This document shows positions 1-7,825 of a stretch of DNA of 11,985 bases, one piece after another. Every line of letters starts with the position of its first letter. Positions within the stretch are counted from its first letter, which is position 1. Both the position numbers and the translations under genes were made by a program. Below the pieces are notes generated by a model. That model made no database searches. It was not told the DNA's origin and saw only the letters and a list, made by a program, of their open reading frames with translations. The stretch comes from Wolbachia endosymbiont of Mansonella ozzardi (lineage in GTDB: Bacteria > Pseudomonadota > Alphaproteobacteria > Rickettsiales > Anaplasmataceae). The stretch is from assembly GCF_020278625.1 (NCBI RefSeq), contig NZ_JADAKK010000038.1:1-11985 (forward strand), in the 5' to 3' direction.

Positions 1-52
1 TTTTTTTAAGTCTTAAACGCTGCAATTTAGCGACTTTTAAACTGCAACAGAC

Positions 53-72
53 CCTTAGTTTAAGAGCTAAGG
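53..72. repeat. short inverted repeat (6-bp stem, 8-nt loop)
   Basis: CCTTAG at 53-58 is the perfect reverse complement of CTAAGG at 67-72. No T-run follows on either side, so it is not a convincing intrinsic terminator. Its role is unknown. Confidence 0.4.
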
Positions 73-78
73 AGACTT

Positions 79-126
79 ACTAAGCAGAAAAAAAGGCAAA
101 AAAGAACCCATGGTAGAAGTTATCCA
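79..126. repeat. diverged repeat, copy A
   Basis: The block starts with ACTAAGCAGAAAAAAAG and ends with GTTATCCA. The same 17-base start and 8-base end, in the same order and orientation, occur at 11864-11904 with a shorter, diverged middle. The identity of the repeat family is unknown. Confidence 0.5.
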
Positions 127-412
127 CTCTCTAATCCTAAAAATTGGCGTACTATACTGTCTTAAATAACTTATAAGCGTGTTTCAGCTTGCATAGGGAA
201 AAATCTTTAGAAGTCTAGGTAAAATTAATAAAGACATAAGGTGTAGATAGTGCAAAAAATAAAACATAAGAGACAACTGTAATACTCTTGTCGTTTAATC
301 TGCACAGATGAAGATAACTGAATATCTCCAATCTTGATAATGGGGTTAGTAAAGATTGTCAAATAGTTTTTTTTCATCAACTACCTAAATGGCAGCTAGG
401 ATTGTATAATAG

Positions 413-441
413 TTGTACTGGAATCCAGTTTTTCGTATAAT
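413..441 (+). promoter_or_regulatory. sigma70-type promoter of miaB with a palindrome in the spacer
   Basis: A -35 TTGTAC (413-418) and a perfect -10 TATAAT (436-441) are separated by exactly 17 bp. The expected start of transcription is about 447-449, only 7-9 nt before the miaB ATG, so this transcript would be nearly leaderless. A second TATAAT at 405-410 lacks a recognisable -35 but would give a leader of about 40 nt. The spacer holds the perfect inverted repeat ACTGGA-A-TCCAGT, which overlaps the end of the -35 box. Confidence 0.6.
417..429. repeat. 13-bp perfect palindrome in the miaB promoter
   Basis: ACTGGA (417-422), a central A, then TCCAGT (424-429) make a perfect inverted repeat between the -35 and -10 boxes. 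The position suits a repressor operator. However, the sequence matches 10 of 13 bases of ACTGGGATCCAAC at 4461-4473 inside ileS, so it may instead be the remnant of a dispersed palindromic element. Confidence 0.5.
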
Positions 442-455
442 TCCATTAAAAAAGT

Positions 456-1790
456 ATGAAAGGCCTATATATCAAGACTTACGGCTGTCAGATGAATGTT
501 TATGACTCCGTTTTAATGGAAAATATAATTAAGCCTCTGGGATTTAGCGTTGTTAGTGACGCAGAAAAGGCTGATTTGGTGATATTGAATACTTGCCACA
601 TTAGAGAGAAAGCAGCAGAAAAGCTTTATTCAGAGCTTGGGAAGATTCACTCATCACGAAAAAATAAGGAAATTACTATAGTGGTAGCCGGGTGTGTAGC
701 ACAAGCAGAAGGGGAGGAAGTGTTCAGAAGAGCCCCATTTGTGGACATCATTGTTGGTCCGCAGAGCATTGCTACTCTGCCGGAGTTGATAGTCAAAGCA
801 AGCAGAAGTAAAGGCCATCTGATAAATACTGATTTTCCAGAGGTTGCAAAGTTTGATAAATTACCAGATGAGTGTTGCAGTAATAGCCAAGGATCTTCTG
901 CATTTCTTTCTATACAAGAGGGCTGTGATAAGTTCTGTACATTTTGTGTAGTGCCCTACACTCGTGGAGCTGAATATTCACGGCCAGTGAATGAAATATT
1001 CCGTGAAGCGCTGAAATTAGTCGCGAATGGGGCAAAGGAAATCAATTTGCTCGGCCAAAACGTCAATGCTTACCACGGGGAATGCAAAGGAGAGGTATGG
1101 GATTTAGGAAAATTAATTGGTCATATTGCTAAAATTGAAAAGCTAGAGAGGATTCTCTATACAACCTCTCATCCACGAGATATGCATGAATCTCTCTACT
1201 TGGTACATGTGGAAGAGCCAAAACTCATGCCATTTATTCACCTGCCTGTGCAGTCAGGTTCAAATAAAATATTACGCGTGATGAACAGAAAATACACTGC
1301 AGAGGAGTATTTAGAAATAATAGATAGATTGCGTAAATTGAAACCTGAAATCGAATTTTCTTCTGATTTTATCGTTGGTTTTCCTGGAGAAACCGAAAAA
1401 GACTTTGAGGAAACTATGAAATTAGTAGAAAAAGTAAGGTACGCTCAGGCTTATAGTTTTAAATATAGCCCAAGACCTGGGACGCCAGGAGCGGAAAGGA
1501 AGGATCAAGTACCAGAAGAAGTTAAAACAGAACGCCTTCTTCGTTTACAGAAGCTCATTAGTGCACAACAACTCGAATTTAATCAGAGTGTGGTAGGTAA
1601 AACTATTCCTGTTTTATTTGGCGATAGAAAAGGCAAACATCAAAACCAAATTATTGGCAAAAGCCCATATATGCAATCAGTTTGCATTGATGATCCTGCA
1701 GATAAATATAGAGATAAGATAGTAAGTGTGAAGATATTGGAAGCTCGGCAGAATAGTTTGCTAGGGAAAGGAATGCTTTTGAATTTGTGA
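456..1790 (+). CDS. miaB: tRNA-2-methylthio-N6-dimethylallyladenosine synthase MiaB
   Basis: This radical-SAM methylthiotransferase adds a methylthio group to the isopentenylated adenosine at position 37 of tRNAs that read codons starting with U. It acts in the cytosol. The 444 residues match the family length. The N-terminal UPF0004 domain carries C11, C47 and C80, the expected ligands of the auxiliary 4Fe-4S cluster. The radical-SAM CxxxCxxC motif is C157, C161 and C164. Family blocks such as [24 protein letters not shown] and [11 protein letters not shown] (303-313) are present, and a TRAM domain occupies about 373-440. The ATG at 456 fits the usual MiaB N-terminus ([10 protein letters not shown]). 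No clear Shine-Dalgarno precedes it, consistent with the very short leader predicted from the promoter. ileS follows 42 bp downstream on the same strand without a visible terminator, so the two are probably co-transcribed. Confidence 0.97.
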   Translation: MKGLYIKTYGCQMNVYDSVLMENIIKPLGFSVVSDAEKADLVILNTCHIREKAAEKLYSELGKIHSSRKNKEITIVVAGCVAQAEGEEVFRRAPFVDIIVGPQSIATLPELIVKASRSKGHLINTDFPEVAKFDKLPDECCSNSQGSSAFLSIQEGCDKFCTFCVVPYTRGAEYSRPVNEIFREALKLVANGAKEINLLGQNVNAYHGECKGEVWDLGKLIGHIAKIEKLERILYTTSHPRDMHESLYLVHVEEPKLMPFIHLPVQSGSNKILRVMNRKYTAEEYLEIIDRLRKLKPEIEFSSDFIVGFPGETEKDFEETMKLVEKVRYAQAYSFKYSPRPGTPGAERKDQVPEEVKTERLLRLQKLISAQQLEFNQSVVGKTIPVLFGDRKGKHQNQIIGKSPYMQSVCIDDPADKYRDKIVSVKILEARQNSLLGKGMLLNL

Positions 1791-1832
1791 TTTTCCAAAA
1801 AGTCATATATTTTCTAAATTTATCCAGTTAAA

Positions 1833-4800
1833 ATGAATATGAAGTCAAAGTATTATCCCGATACAACGAGTAGTCCTGATTTTTCGTCGTTGGAAAAGGA
1901 AATCATAAAATTTTGGCAGGAAAGCAAAATTTTTGAGCGGTCAGTTGAAGAACGCTCCAAGGATAATTGTTTTGTCTTTTACGATGGACCTCCATTTGCA
2001 AATGGACTGCCACATTATGGCCATTTACTCACTGGTTTCATCAAAGACGCGTTTGCAAGATATCAAACTATGCTGCAAAAAAGAATTGAGCGTAGATTCG
2101 GCTGGGATTGTCACGGATTGCCGGCTGAAATGAGTGCAGAAAAGGAGCTTGGAATATCTGGCAGGACTGAGATAGAAAAATTCGGTATTGAAAAGTTCAA
2201 TAACCATTGTCGTACTTCTGTGATGAAACTTTCATCAGAATGGGAAAAGTATGTAAATAGGCAGGCAAGGTGGGTAGATTTTCATAATGACTATAAAACT
2301 ATGGATAAGTCATTTATGGAATCGGTAATGTGGGCATTTAAGCAGCTTCATAACAAGGGTTTAGTGTATGAATCGGTACATGTTGTTCCCTATAGCTGGG
2401 CATGTGAAACTTCATTGTCCAATTTTGAAACAAGGCTTGATAATGCATATAGAGAAAAGGTTAGCAAAGCTGTAACTGTTGCATTTGAGCTTTTAGAAAA
2501 CCCAAAGCAGTTTAAACAAAAATGTAAGTTACTCGCTTGGACTACAACTCCTTGGACGTTGCCGAGCAACCTAGCGCTGGCAATAGGGAAAGATATTGAG
2601 TATTGTGCAGCGTTAGTAAATGGTGAAATCTACATATTCGCTGAAAGCTACCTGGAGAAGTTTATCAGCCACCTCGAACAAAACAATATTCCGTATGAAA
2701 ACTGCAATATAAAACTCGAAGCAGATGATCTTGTAGGTCTTTCTTATAAGCCGCTGTTTGACTACTTTAAAGATACGAAAAATGCATTCCGCGTTTTCAT
2801 AGCAGATTATGTCACAGCAGAAGATGGTACTGGAGTTGTGCACACTGCTCCTGGATTTGGTGAAGAAGATTTTCACCTGTGCCAAAGCCATGATATTCTA
2901 GCCATTTGTCCAATTGATAACGGAGGCAAATTTACTGCTGAAGTTTTTGATTTAGCAGGAATTCATGTCTTTGATACTAATGATACGATAATAAGAAAGT
3001 TAAAAGAACAAGGAAATTGGTTCAAAACTGAGCAATATATTCACAACTATCCACACTGCTGGAGAACTGACACTCCTTTAATCTATCGCACTATGCCTTC
3101 TTGGTATGTTGCTGTAACAAAGTTTAAGGAGAGGATGGCGAAGCTGAACAAAAAAGTTAATTGGGTACCGAGTCACATAAGAGATGGTCAATTTGGAAAA
3201 TGGCTTGAAGGAGCACACGACTGGTCAATTTCACGTAATCGATTCTGGGGTACACCGATTCCCGTATGGAAATCAGATGATGAAAGATATCCAAGGATAG
3301 ATGTGTATGGTTCGATAGCTGAACTAGAGAGAGATTTTAATGTTAAAGTGGATGATTTGCACAGACCATTTATTGACACTTTAACAAGACCAAACCCTAA
3401 TGACCCGACAGGAAAATCAGTTATGCGTAGTGTGCCTGATGTATTTGACTGTTGGTTTGAATCTGGCTCAATGCCATTTGCACAAGTTCATTATCCATTT
3501 GAAAATAAAGAGTGGTTTGAGAATAATTTTCCTGCAGATTTTATTACTGAGTATATAGCGCAAACTAGGGGATGGTTCTATACGCTTTTTGTATTGTCCA
3601 CTGCTTTATTTGATAGTGAACCGTTTAAGAATTGCATATGCCACGGTGTTGTTCTCGATATAAAGGGGCAGAAATTGTCCAAGCGTTTGAATAATTATGC
3701 GGACCCAATGGAGGTGTTTGATAAATACGGTTCTGATGCACTACGTTTTCTTATGCTTTCTGGATCTATTGTTTGTGGTGGTAATTTGCTACTTGATAAA
3801 GAAGGAAATTCAATCCGAGATGTTCTGAAAAACGTAATAAAACCTATTTGGAACAGTTATCACTTTTTTACCATGTATGCAAATGTAGATGGAATCAAAG
3901 CTGAAGTTTGTAAGGATTATCAAAGCACTATTGATCGTTACATGATCTCCAAATGTTTTGAAGCTGTAGAAGGTATCCAAGCTTCTATGAACAACTACAA
4001 TTCCCAAGAGGCTTGCGAAATTCTGATAGATTTTTTTGAAGTGTTAAATAATTGGTATATTCGTCGCAGTCGTGAGCGTTTTTGGAAAAGTGATTTAGAT
4101 CAGAATAAGACCGACGCTTATAATGTTCTATATACGGTTTTTTATTACATACTTCGGGCTGCAGCTCCTTTATTGCCGCTTATAACGGAGGCTATATGGC
4201 AGGGGCTTAAATACAAAGAAACATCTGTTCATTTGGCCAATTTTCCACAATTAGAAAAGTTTGATAACGAGCTCATTGCCAAGATGGATTTAGTAAGGGA
4301 GATATGCAACTCTGCACTCTCTATCAGAAACACCTTTAATATACGTATCAGACAACCGCTTGGCAGTATGATCATTTATCACAAGTCTTCCTGTAGTTTT
4401 CTTGAAGGTGAACCGCTTTCTGTCATCCTGGAGTTCTCTCCTGTTATTCCAGTGCTTGATACTGGGATCCAACGTGCTGCAGATTCAAATGAGTACCAGG
4501 AGATGATAAAGGATGAGGTGAATGTAAAAAGCTTGGAATTAGTAAACAGACTTGAAGGTATTGCATCGCTAGAGTTAAAACTAAATTTCTCACTACTTGG
4601 AAAGAAGGTTCCAGACAAAATCAAGAAACTAGCTCAATATGTCAAGGAGGGAAAATGGAGGCAAGTTAGAAATGAGCGAATATTTCTAGGAGATGAATCA
4701 GAGAACTATATTATAGAGAAAGGTGAGTATGAACTATTATTAAAAGCAAACAGTAAATATTCCTCTGTGTTTGATAACAACAAAGGAGTTGTTATCCTAA

Positions 4801-5081
4801 ACACTGAACTGAACGATGAATTAATTCTAGAAGGGCTTGCAAGAGATGTTGTGAGGCTCATTCAGGAAACTAGAAAACAAGCTGATTTTCATATATCTGA
4901 TAGAATCAAAGTAGTAATCAAAACAGAGGATGAGAAAATTCAAGAAGCGGTGAATACGTGGAGTGAATATATAAAAGAACAGACTCTTGCCTTATTTTTA
5001 GAAATTAATATAGAAATTGAAACCAGTTTCTATTCCAAGGAATACCAAGATTTAATTGTTGGTATTAAGTTGGATTGCTAA
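1833..5081 (+). CDS. ileS: isoleucyl-tRNA synthetase, eukaryote-like (type 2) class
   Basis: This class I synthetase charges tRNA-Ile with isoleucine and clears misactivated valine. At 1082 residues it is longer than the usual bacterial form (about 930-940). The HIGH signature is HYGH at 61-64. The CP1 editing domain carries WTTTPWTLP at 236-244 and GTGVVHTAPGFGEED at 332-346, ending in the conserved editing Asp D346. DWSISRNRFWG lies at 463-473, FDCWFESGS starts at 538, and the KMSKS loop is KLSKR at 614-618. The length and the KMSKR-like loop point to the eukaryote/archaea-like IleRS2 group. In that group lateral transfer and insensitivity to mupirocin are known family traits; both are inferred here. 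The anticodon-binding domain covers roughly 690-850. A palindromic element appears to be inserted near residues 860-886. Start: M1 and M3 are both possible, and no strong ribosome binding site separates them. It is probably transcribed with miaB. Confidence 0.97.
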   Translation: MNMKSKYYPDTTSSPDFSSLEKEIIKFWQESKIFERSVEERSKDNCFVFYDGPPFANGLPHYGHLLTGFIKDAFARYQTMLQKRIERRFGWDCHGLPAEMSAEKELGISGRTEIEKFGIEKFNNHCRTSVMKLSSEWEKYVNRQARWVDFHNDYKTMDKSFMESVMWAFKQLHNKGLVYESVHVVPYSWACETSLSNFETRLDNAYREKVSKAVTVAFELLENPKQFKQKCKLLAWTTTPWTLPSNLALAIGKDIEYCAALVNGEIYIFAESYLEKFISHLEQNNIPYENCNIKLEADDLVGLSYKPLFDYFKDTKNAFRVFIADYVTAEDGTGVVHTAPGFGEEDFHLCQSHDILAICPIDNGGKFTAEVFDLAGIHVFDTNDTIIRKLKEQGNWFKTEQYIHNYPHCWRTDTPLIYRTMPSWYVAVTKFKERMAKLNKKVNWVPSHIRDGQFGKWLEGAHDWSISRNRFWGTPIPVWKSDDERYPRIDVYGSIAELERDFNVKVDDLHRPFIDTLTRPNPNDPTGKSVMRSVPDVFDCWFESGSMPFAQVHYPFENKEWFENNFPADFITEYIAQTRGWFYTLFVLSTALFDSEPFKNCICHGVVLDIKGQKLSKRLNNYADPMEVFDKYGSDALRFLMLSGSIVCGGNLLLDKEGNSIRDVLKNVIKPIWNSYHFFTMYANVDGIKAEVCKDYQSTIDRYMISKCFEAVEGIQASMNNYNSQEACEILIDFFEVLNNWYIRRSRERFWKSDLDQNKTDAYNVLYTVFYYILRAAAPLLPLITEAIWQGLKYKETSVHLANFPQLEKFDNELIAKMDLVREICNSALSIRNTFNIRIRQPLGSMIIYHKSSCSFLEGEPLSVILEFSPVIPVLDTGIQRAADSNEYQEMIKDEVNVKSLELVNRLEGIASLELKLNFSLLGKKVPDKIKKLAQYVKEGKWRQVRNERIFLGDESENYIIEKGEYELLLKANSKYSSVFDNNKGVVILNTELNDELILEGLARDVVRLIQETRKQADFHISDRIKVVIKTEDEKIQEAVNTWSEYIKEQTLALFLEINIEIETSFYSKEYQDLIVGIKLDC
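4405..4490 (+). repeat. in-frame palindromic element inserted in ileS (Wolbachia/Rickettsia palindrome type)
   Basis: The core ATTCCAGT (4446-4453) and ACTGGGAT (4461-4468) form an 8-bp stem with one G-T pair around the 7-base loop GCTTGAT. It is read as PVIPVLDTGIQ (residues 870-880). The flanks read SMIIYHKSSCSFLE before and YQEMIKDEVNVKSLEL after. To my knowledge of IleRS2 proteins these would normally lie close together, so about 25-30 residues look inserted. The sequence resembles the dispersed palindromes of Wolbachia, some of which are known to sit inside coding genes. The outer borders are approximate. Confidence 0.55.
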
Positions 5082-5084
5082 TAG

Positions 5085-5113
5085 TTGCAAATTGTTATTA
5101 TTTATGCTATACT
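5085..5113 (+). promoter_or_regulatory. extended -10 promoter of the 893-residue protein gene
   Basis: A -35 TTGCAA (5085-5090) and a -10 TATACT (5108-5113) are separated by exactly 17 bp, and TGC immediately before the -10 (5105-5107) makes it an extended -10. It lies entirely in the 58-bp gap after ileS. Transcription would start near 5119-5121. The purine-rich GGGTAAGG (5125-5132) is a plausible ribosome binding site 7 nt before the ATG at 5140. Confidence 0.65.
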
Positions 5114-5139
5114 TGAGGCAATTAGGGTAAGGTTATAGT

Positions 5140-7821
5140 ATGAATGCTGTTGTAGATCCTGGTGGAGTTATTAGTTCAGACAATAGTGATTTAGATAAAA
5201 AAGAACCTGTTGCTACATTAGAAAAACAAAAATCCATTTCTAATGTAGAGGAAAAGGAGAAGCACTTTGACATTCCACTAAGTATATTTCGTTATAAAGG
5301 TTGTGATTCTGACTTTTTCACTTCCTGGTATAATATACTAAGAGGAATATTTGAAGAGATAAAGGGAATGTTCCCGGAAAAACGGGTGTTGAATTTAGCT
5401 CTATCAGTTTTAATGCTCCCTTATATTGCTTCTATTTCATTGGGATTAGTAGCATATAACAGATCTAAAGCAGACGATAAAATGCAAGCCAGTCGGGAGA
5501 GAAATGAAACAAAAAAAAGTGAAGTGAGTGAAAGTACAGCAAAAAGATTGGTATATAGCGTTCTTGCTGCAATAGTGATTTTTGTTAATATAGTTGTGCT
5601 TGTCACCTTAATTATTCCTGCAACACTAGCTTTGGCTACTTTTTATCTTTTGAATAAGAGATTATCTCATTCTTTGATTGCTACTGTTAAGATAGGTAGT
5701 GGGTTGTATAAGAATAAGCACCAGAATGTTGAGGTGTCTTTTCACGAGATGGATGCTGGCGAGTCAGACATTAGGTGGGATATGGGAATTAAGTTTCCAC
5801 CACAATTTGGACAGTTACTTAGAGACTTGTGTCAAGATAAAAGTGATAAGCTATTTGTTACAGAAGATACAGAGCACAACATCATACTGAAACTATCAGC
5901 TAATATCTACTTAAAAAATGGTCTTAGGCCTTTACGTAATGAGATCAGGGGTATGCTTGCAACTTTGATTCAAGGATTCATAGAAGCTATGGAAGAACTG
6001 TTGAAGTTAGACAAAAAAGATATCACATACGATAAACTGAAGGAATTATTGAACGAGTTCAGACTGAAGGCGGTGAATAGTGTAGATCCTAAGTTGACAA
6101 GTCACTTAATACAAGATGCTTATAGAGTTGCCTTTATACAAGCAATCAAATTTGCATGGGAAAGAAGAAAATTTTCATTAGAGGAACAACTGAAAGAAAT
6201 ACTAGTAGAACAAGAATTAAAAAGCAAAGGTAAGGAATTGCCGTCTGAAAGAGAGATTATAATAGAAGGTTTGAAAAAAGCAGGAGCAGAAGTACCAGAT
6301 ACCTTAGATGATAAGTCGCTTCCCACATTCAAAGCGGAATGGAAACGACTCATAGAAGAGAAAATAGCTAAAGGGGCAAGAATTGATGTTTATAAGGATA
6401 TGTATCCTCAAGCAACAGAAAAAGCTCTTGGTAATGCGGAAACGGAAATTGAATATTTAAAAGAGGTAGTGTCAAAAAGATATAATGATGTACACAAAGA
6501 GTTAAAAGGAATATATGAAAACAGAAGGAACGGTAACTTAAAAGATGGTGCTTTGAAAAGGAAATTAGAGGATCTTTTTGGATTTAAAGGTAATGACCAA
6601 GAGGTTGAGCAAAGGCTAATAAAATCGGTAATGAGAAGAACTAAGATTATATTAAGTCAATCAGGTATAGCGGATAAGGAGAAGCAAAGCTTGATGAAAC
6701 AGCTTGAGAATTTAGAAAGAGAAGCCCCAGGTAAAATAAATGACTTTATAGCAAAAATGTATTTAGAAATAACAAAATGTAGAATTCAAAGTTTATTTAA
6801 AGCACAAACGGAGGGCATAGAGCACTCATGTAATCTATTAGAGAAAGGTGCGCCGGATCTAGTGGCAAAAACTAACTTGCATCGCAAGGAGATTGAAGAA
6901 TACTTAAAAAGTCCTGGACAATCTAGATCATTAAAGGCAATAATGAAAGAAAACGAGGACTTAAACAAGTACTTAGAAAATGAGCGAAATAGCAAAGGAA
7001 AAGAGCATCCAAATACAAAGTTAATAGAGCAGCACTTAAAAAATAACCAAGAAATTCTAAAAGCACTAGAGAACTTAGAATCAGACAAAGAAGAATCATT
7101 AGTAAATGAAGAAACAAAAAATGATTACAAAGAAGAACTGGAGTCTCGTGAAAAAATAAAATTTGCAATCATAGAAGATGATTTACTGGAGGCACTCAAG
7201 CAAGAAACTTTTAATGAAGCAAAAACCAAGAAGTTATTAGAAAAAGCAGAACTTGAATATTGCTTAGCAGAAAAATACATTAAATATCCTGTGATTAAAA
7301 CGAAAGATAATATCAAACACTTTTGTCAGGCTTTATTGTCTCCTCTGATAGATAATTTGGTGGAAAAGATAATAAATCATGTACCAAAGGATAATGAAAG
7401 TGGGCTTTTACGATTATGGAACTTTTACAAAGTTGCGAAAGGCTATATTAGAGTAGGCTTAGAGGCTACAAAAAAGGATAAAAGTACAGAAGGGAAAGCG
7501 TTAGATGTGGCTCATGATACTTATAAAGAAGTAAAAACGTTTCTTCAATATTTTGAGTCAAGTTATGAGGAAGTGGGGGGCTTGATAGGTGGCGTATTTT
7601 CTGATAACGGTGAAACATTTAAAAGGGATATATGGCCCCAGATAAAAAATCATTTGCTTGGAATGTGGGATAGATTTTTTAAGGATATTGAATTTACATT
7701 GATTAGCAAAGACAAAAACATTAGTCAAGAAACAGAAGGAATAGTAGAAACTAAATTGGATGGGCTTACAGCACAAAAGCATAGTTTGTTGGTAAACTCT
7801 GCCCAGGCAGCAGGGGCGTAA
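5140..7821 (+). CDS. uncharacterised 893-residue membrane protein, charged helical
   Basis: I do not recognise a family. Visible layout: a hydrophilic N-terminus (1-80) without signal peptide; a first hydrophobic segment at 84-106; a basic loop (108-136); a second, unusually long hydrophobic segment at 137-171; then about 720 hydrophilic residues rich in Lys and Glu. The tail is mostly predictable helix with coiled-coil character, especially 345-470 and 580-715, and ends in SAQAAGA. Only a few scattered cysteines occur, with no catalytic motif, nucleotide-binding loop or ankyrin pattern that I can see. Residues 359-380 and 615-635 share the pattern E-x-x-S-K-G-K-E-x-P followed by IxE or LIE and a leucine-lysine pair, hinting at an old internal duplication. 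The gene has its own strong promoter and ribosome binding site, and ends 4 bp from the convergent alaS stop. It might be an inner-membrane anchored structural or host-interaction protein. That is speculation; only the membrane anchoring and helical tail are supported. Confidence 0.85.
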   Translation: MNAVVDPGGVISSDNSDLDKKEPVATLEKQKSISNVEEKEKHFDIPLSIFRYKGCDSDFFTSWYNILRGIFEEIKGMFPEKRVLNLALSVLMLPYIASISLGLVAYNRSKADDKMQASRERNETKKSEVSESTAKRLVYSVLAAIVIFVNIVVLVTLIIPATLALATFYLLNKRLSHSLIATVKIGSGLYKNKHQNVEVSFHEMDAGESDIRWDMGIKFPPQFGQLLRDLCQDKSDKLFVTEDTEHNIILKLSANIYLKNGLRPLRNEIRGMLATLIQGFIEAMEELLKLDKKDITYDKLKELLNEFRLKAVNSVDPKLTSHLIQDAYRVAFIQAIKFAWERRKFSLEEQLKEILVEQELKSKGKELPSEREIIIEGLKKAGAEVPDTLDDKSLPTFKAEWKRLIEEKIAKGARIDVYKDMYPQATEKALGNAETEIEYLKEVVSKRYNDVHKELKGIYENRRNGNLKDGALKRKLEDLFGFKGNDQEVEQRLIKSVMRRTKIILSQSGIADKEKQSLMKQLENLEREAPGKINDFIAKMYLEITKCRIQSLFKAQTEGIEHSCNLLEKGAPDLVAKTNLHRKEIEEYLKSPGQSRSLKAIMKENEDLNKYLENERNSKGKEHPNTKLIEQHLKNNQEILKALENLESDKEESLVNEETKNDYKEELESREKIKFAIIEDDLLEALKQETFNEAKTKKLLEKAELEYCLAEKYIKYPVIKTKDNIKHFCQALLSPLIDNLVEKIINHVPKDNESGLLRLWNFYKVAKGYIRVGLEATKKDKSTEGKALDVAHDTYKEVKTFLQYFESSYEEVGGLIGGVFSDNGETFKRDIWPQIKNHLLGMWDRFFKDIEFTLISKDKNISQETEGIVETKLDGLTAQKHSLLVNSAQAAGA

Positions 7822-7825
7822 TACA

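Larger units (their letters stand above)
1..412. other. non-coding region upstream of miaB
   Basis: No reading frame of useful length is visible on either strand, and stops are frequent in all frames. I see no tRNA-like cloverleaf. The stretch holds several small structures. TTAAACGCTGCAA at 13-25 recurs as TTAAACTGCAA at 37-47. CGCT/AGCG (18-21 and 29-32) could form a short stem. CCTTAG/CTAAGG (53-58 and 67-72) could form a 6-bp hairpin with an 8-nt loop. Positions 79-126 form one copy of a diverged repeat whose partner lies at the right end of the window. The region may be spacer DNA left by a lost gene. Confidence 0.6.

Noticed and set aside
1477..1490. Palindrome CCTGG-GACG-CCAGG inside miaB
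   Set aside because: It encodes the conserved RPGTPGA segment found in ordinary MiaB proteins, so no insertion is needed to explain it.
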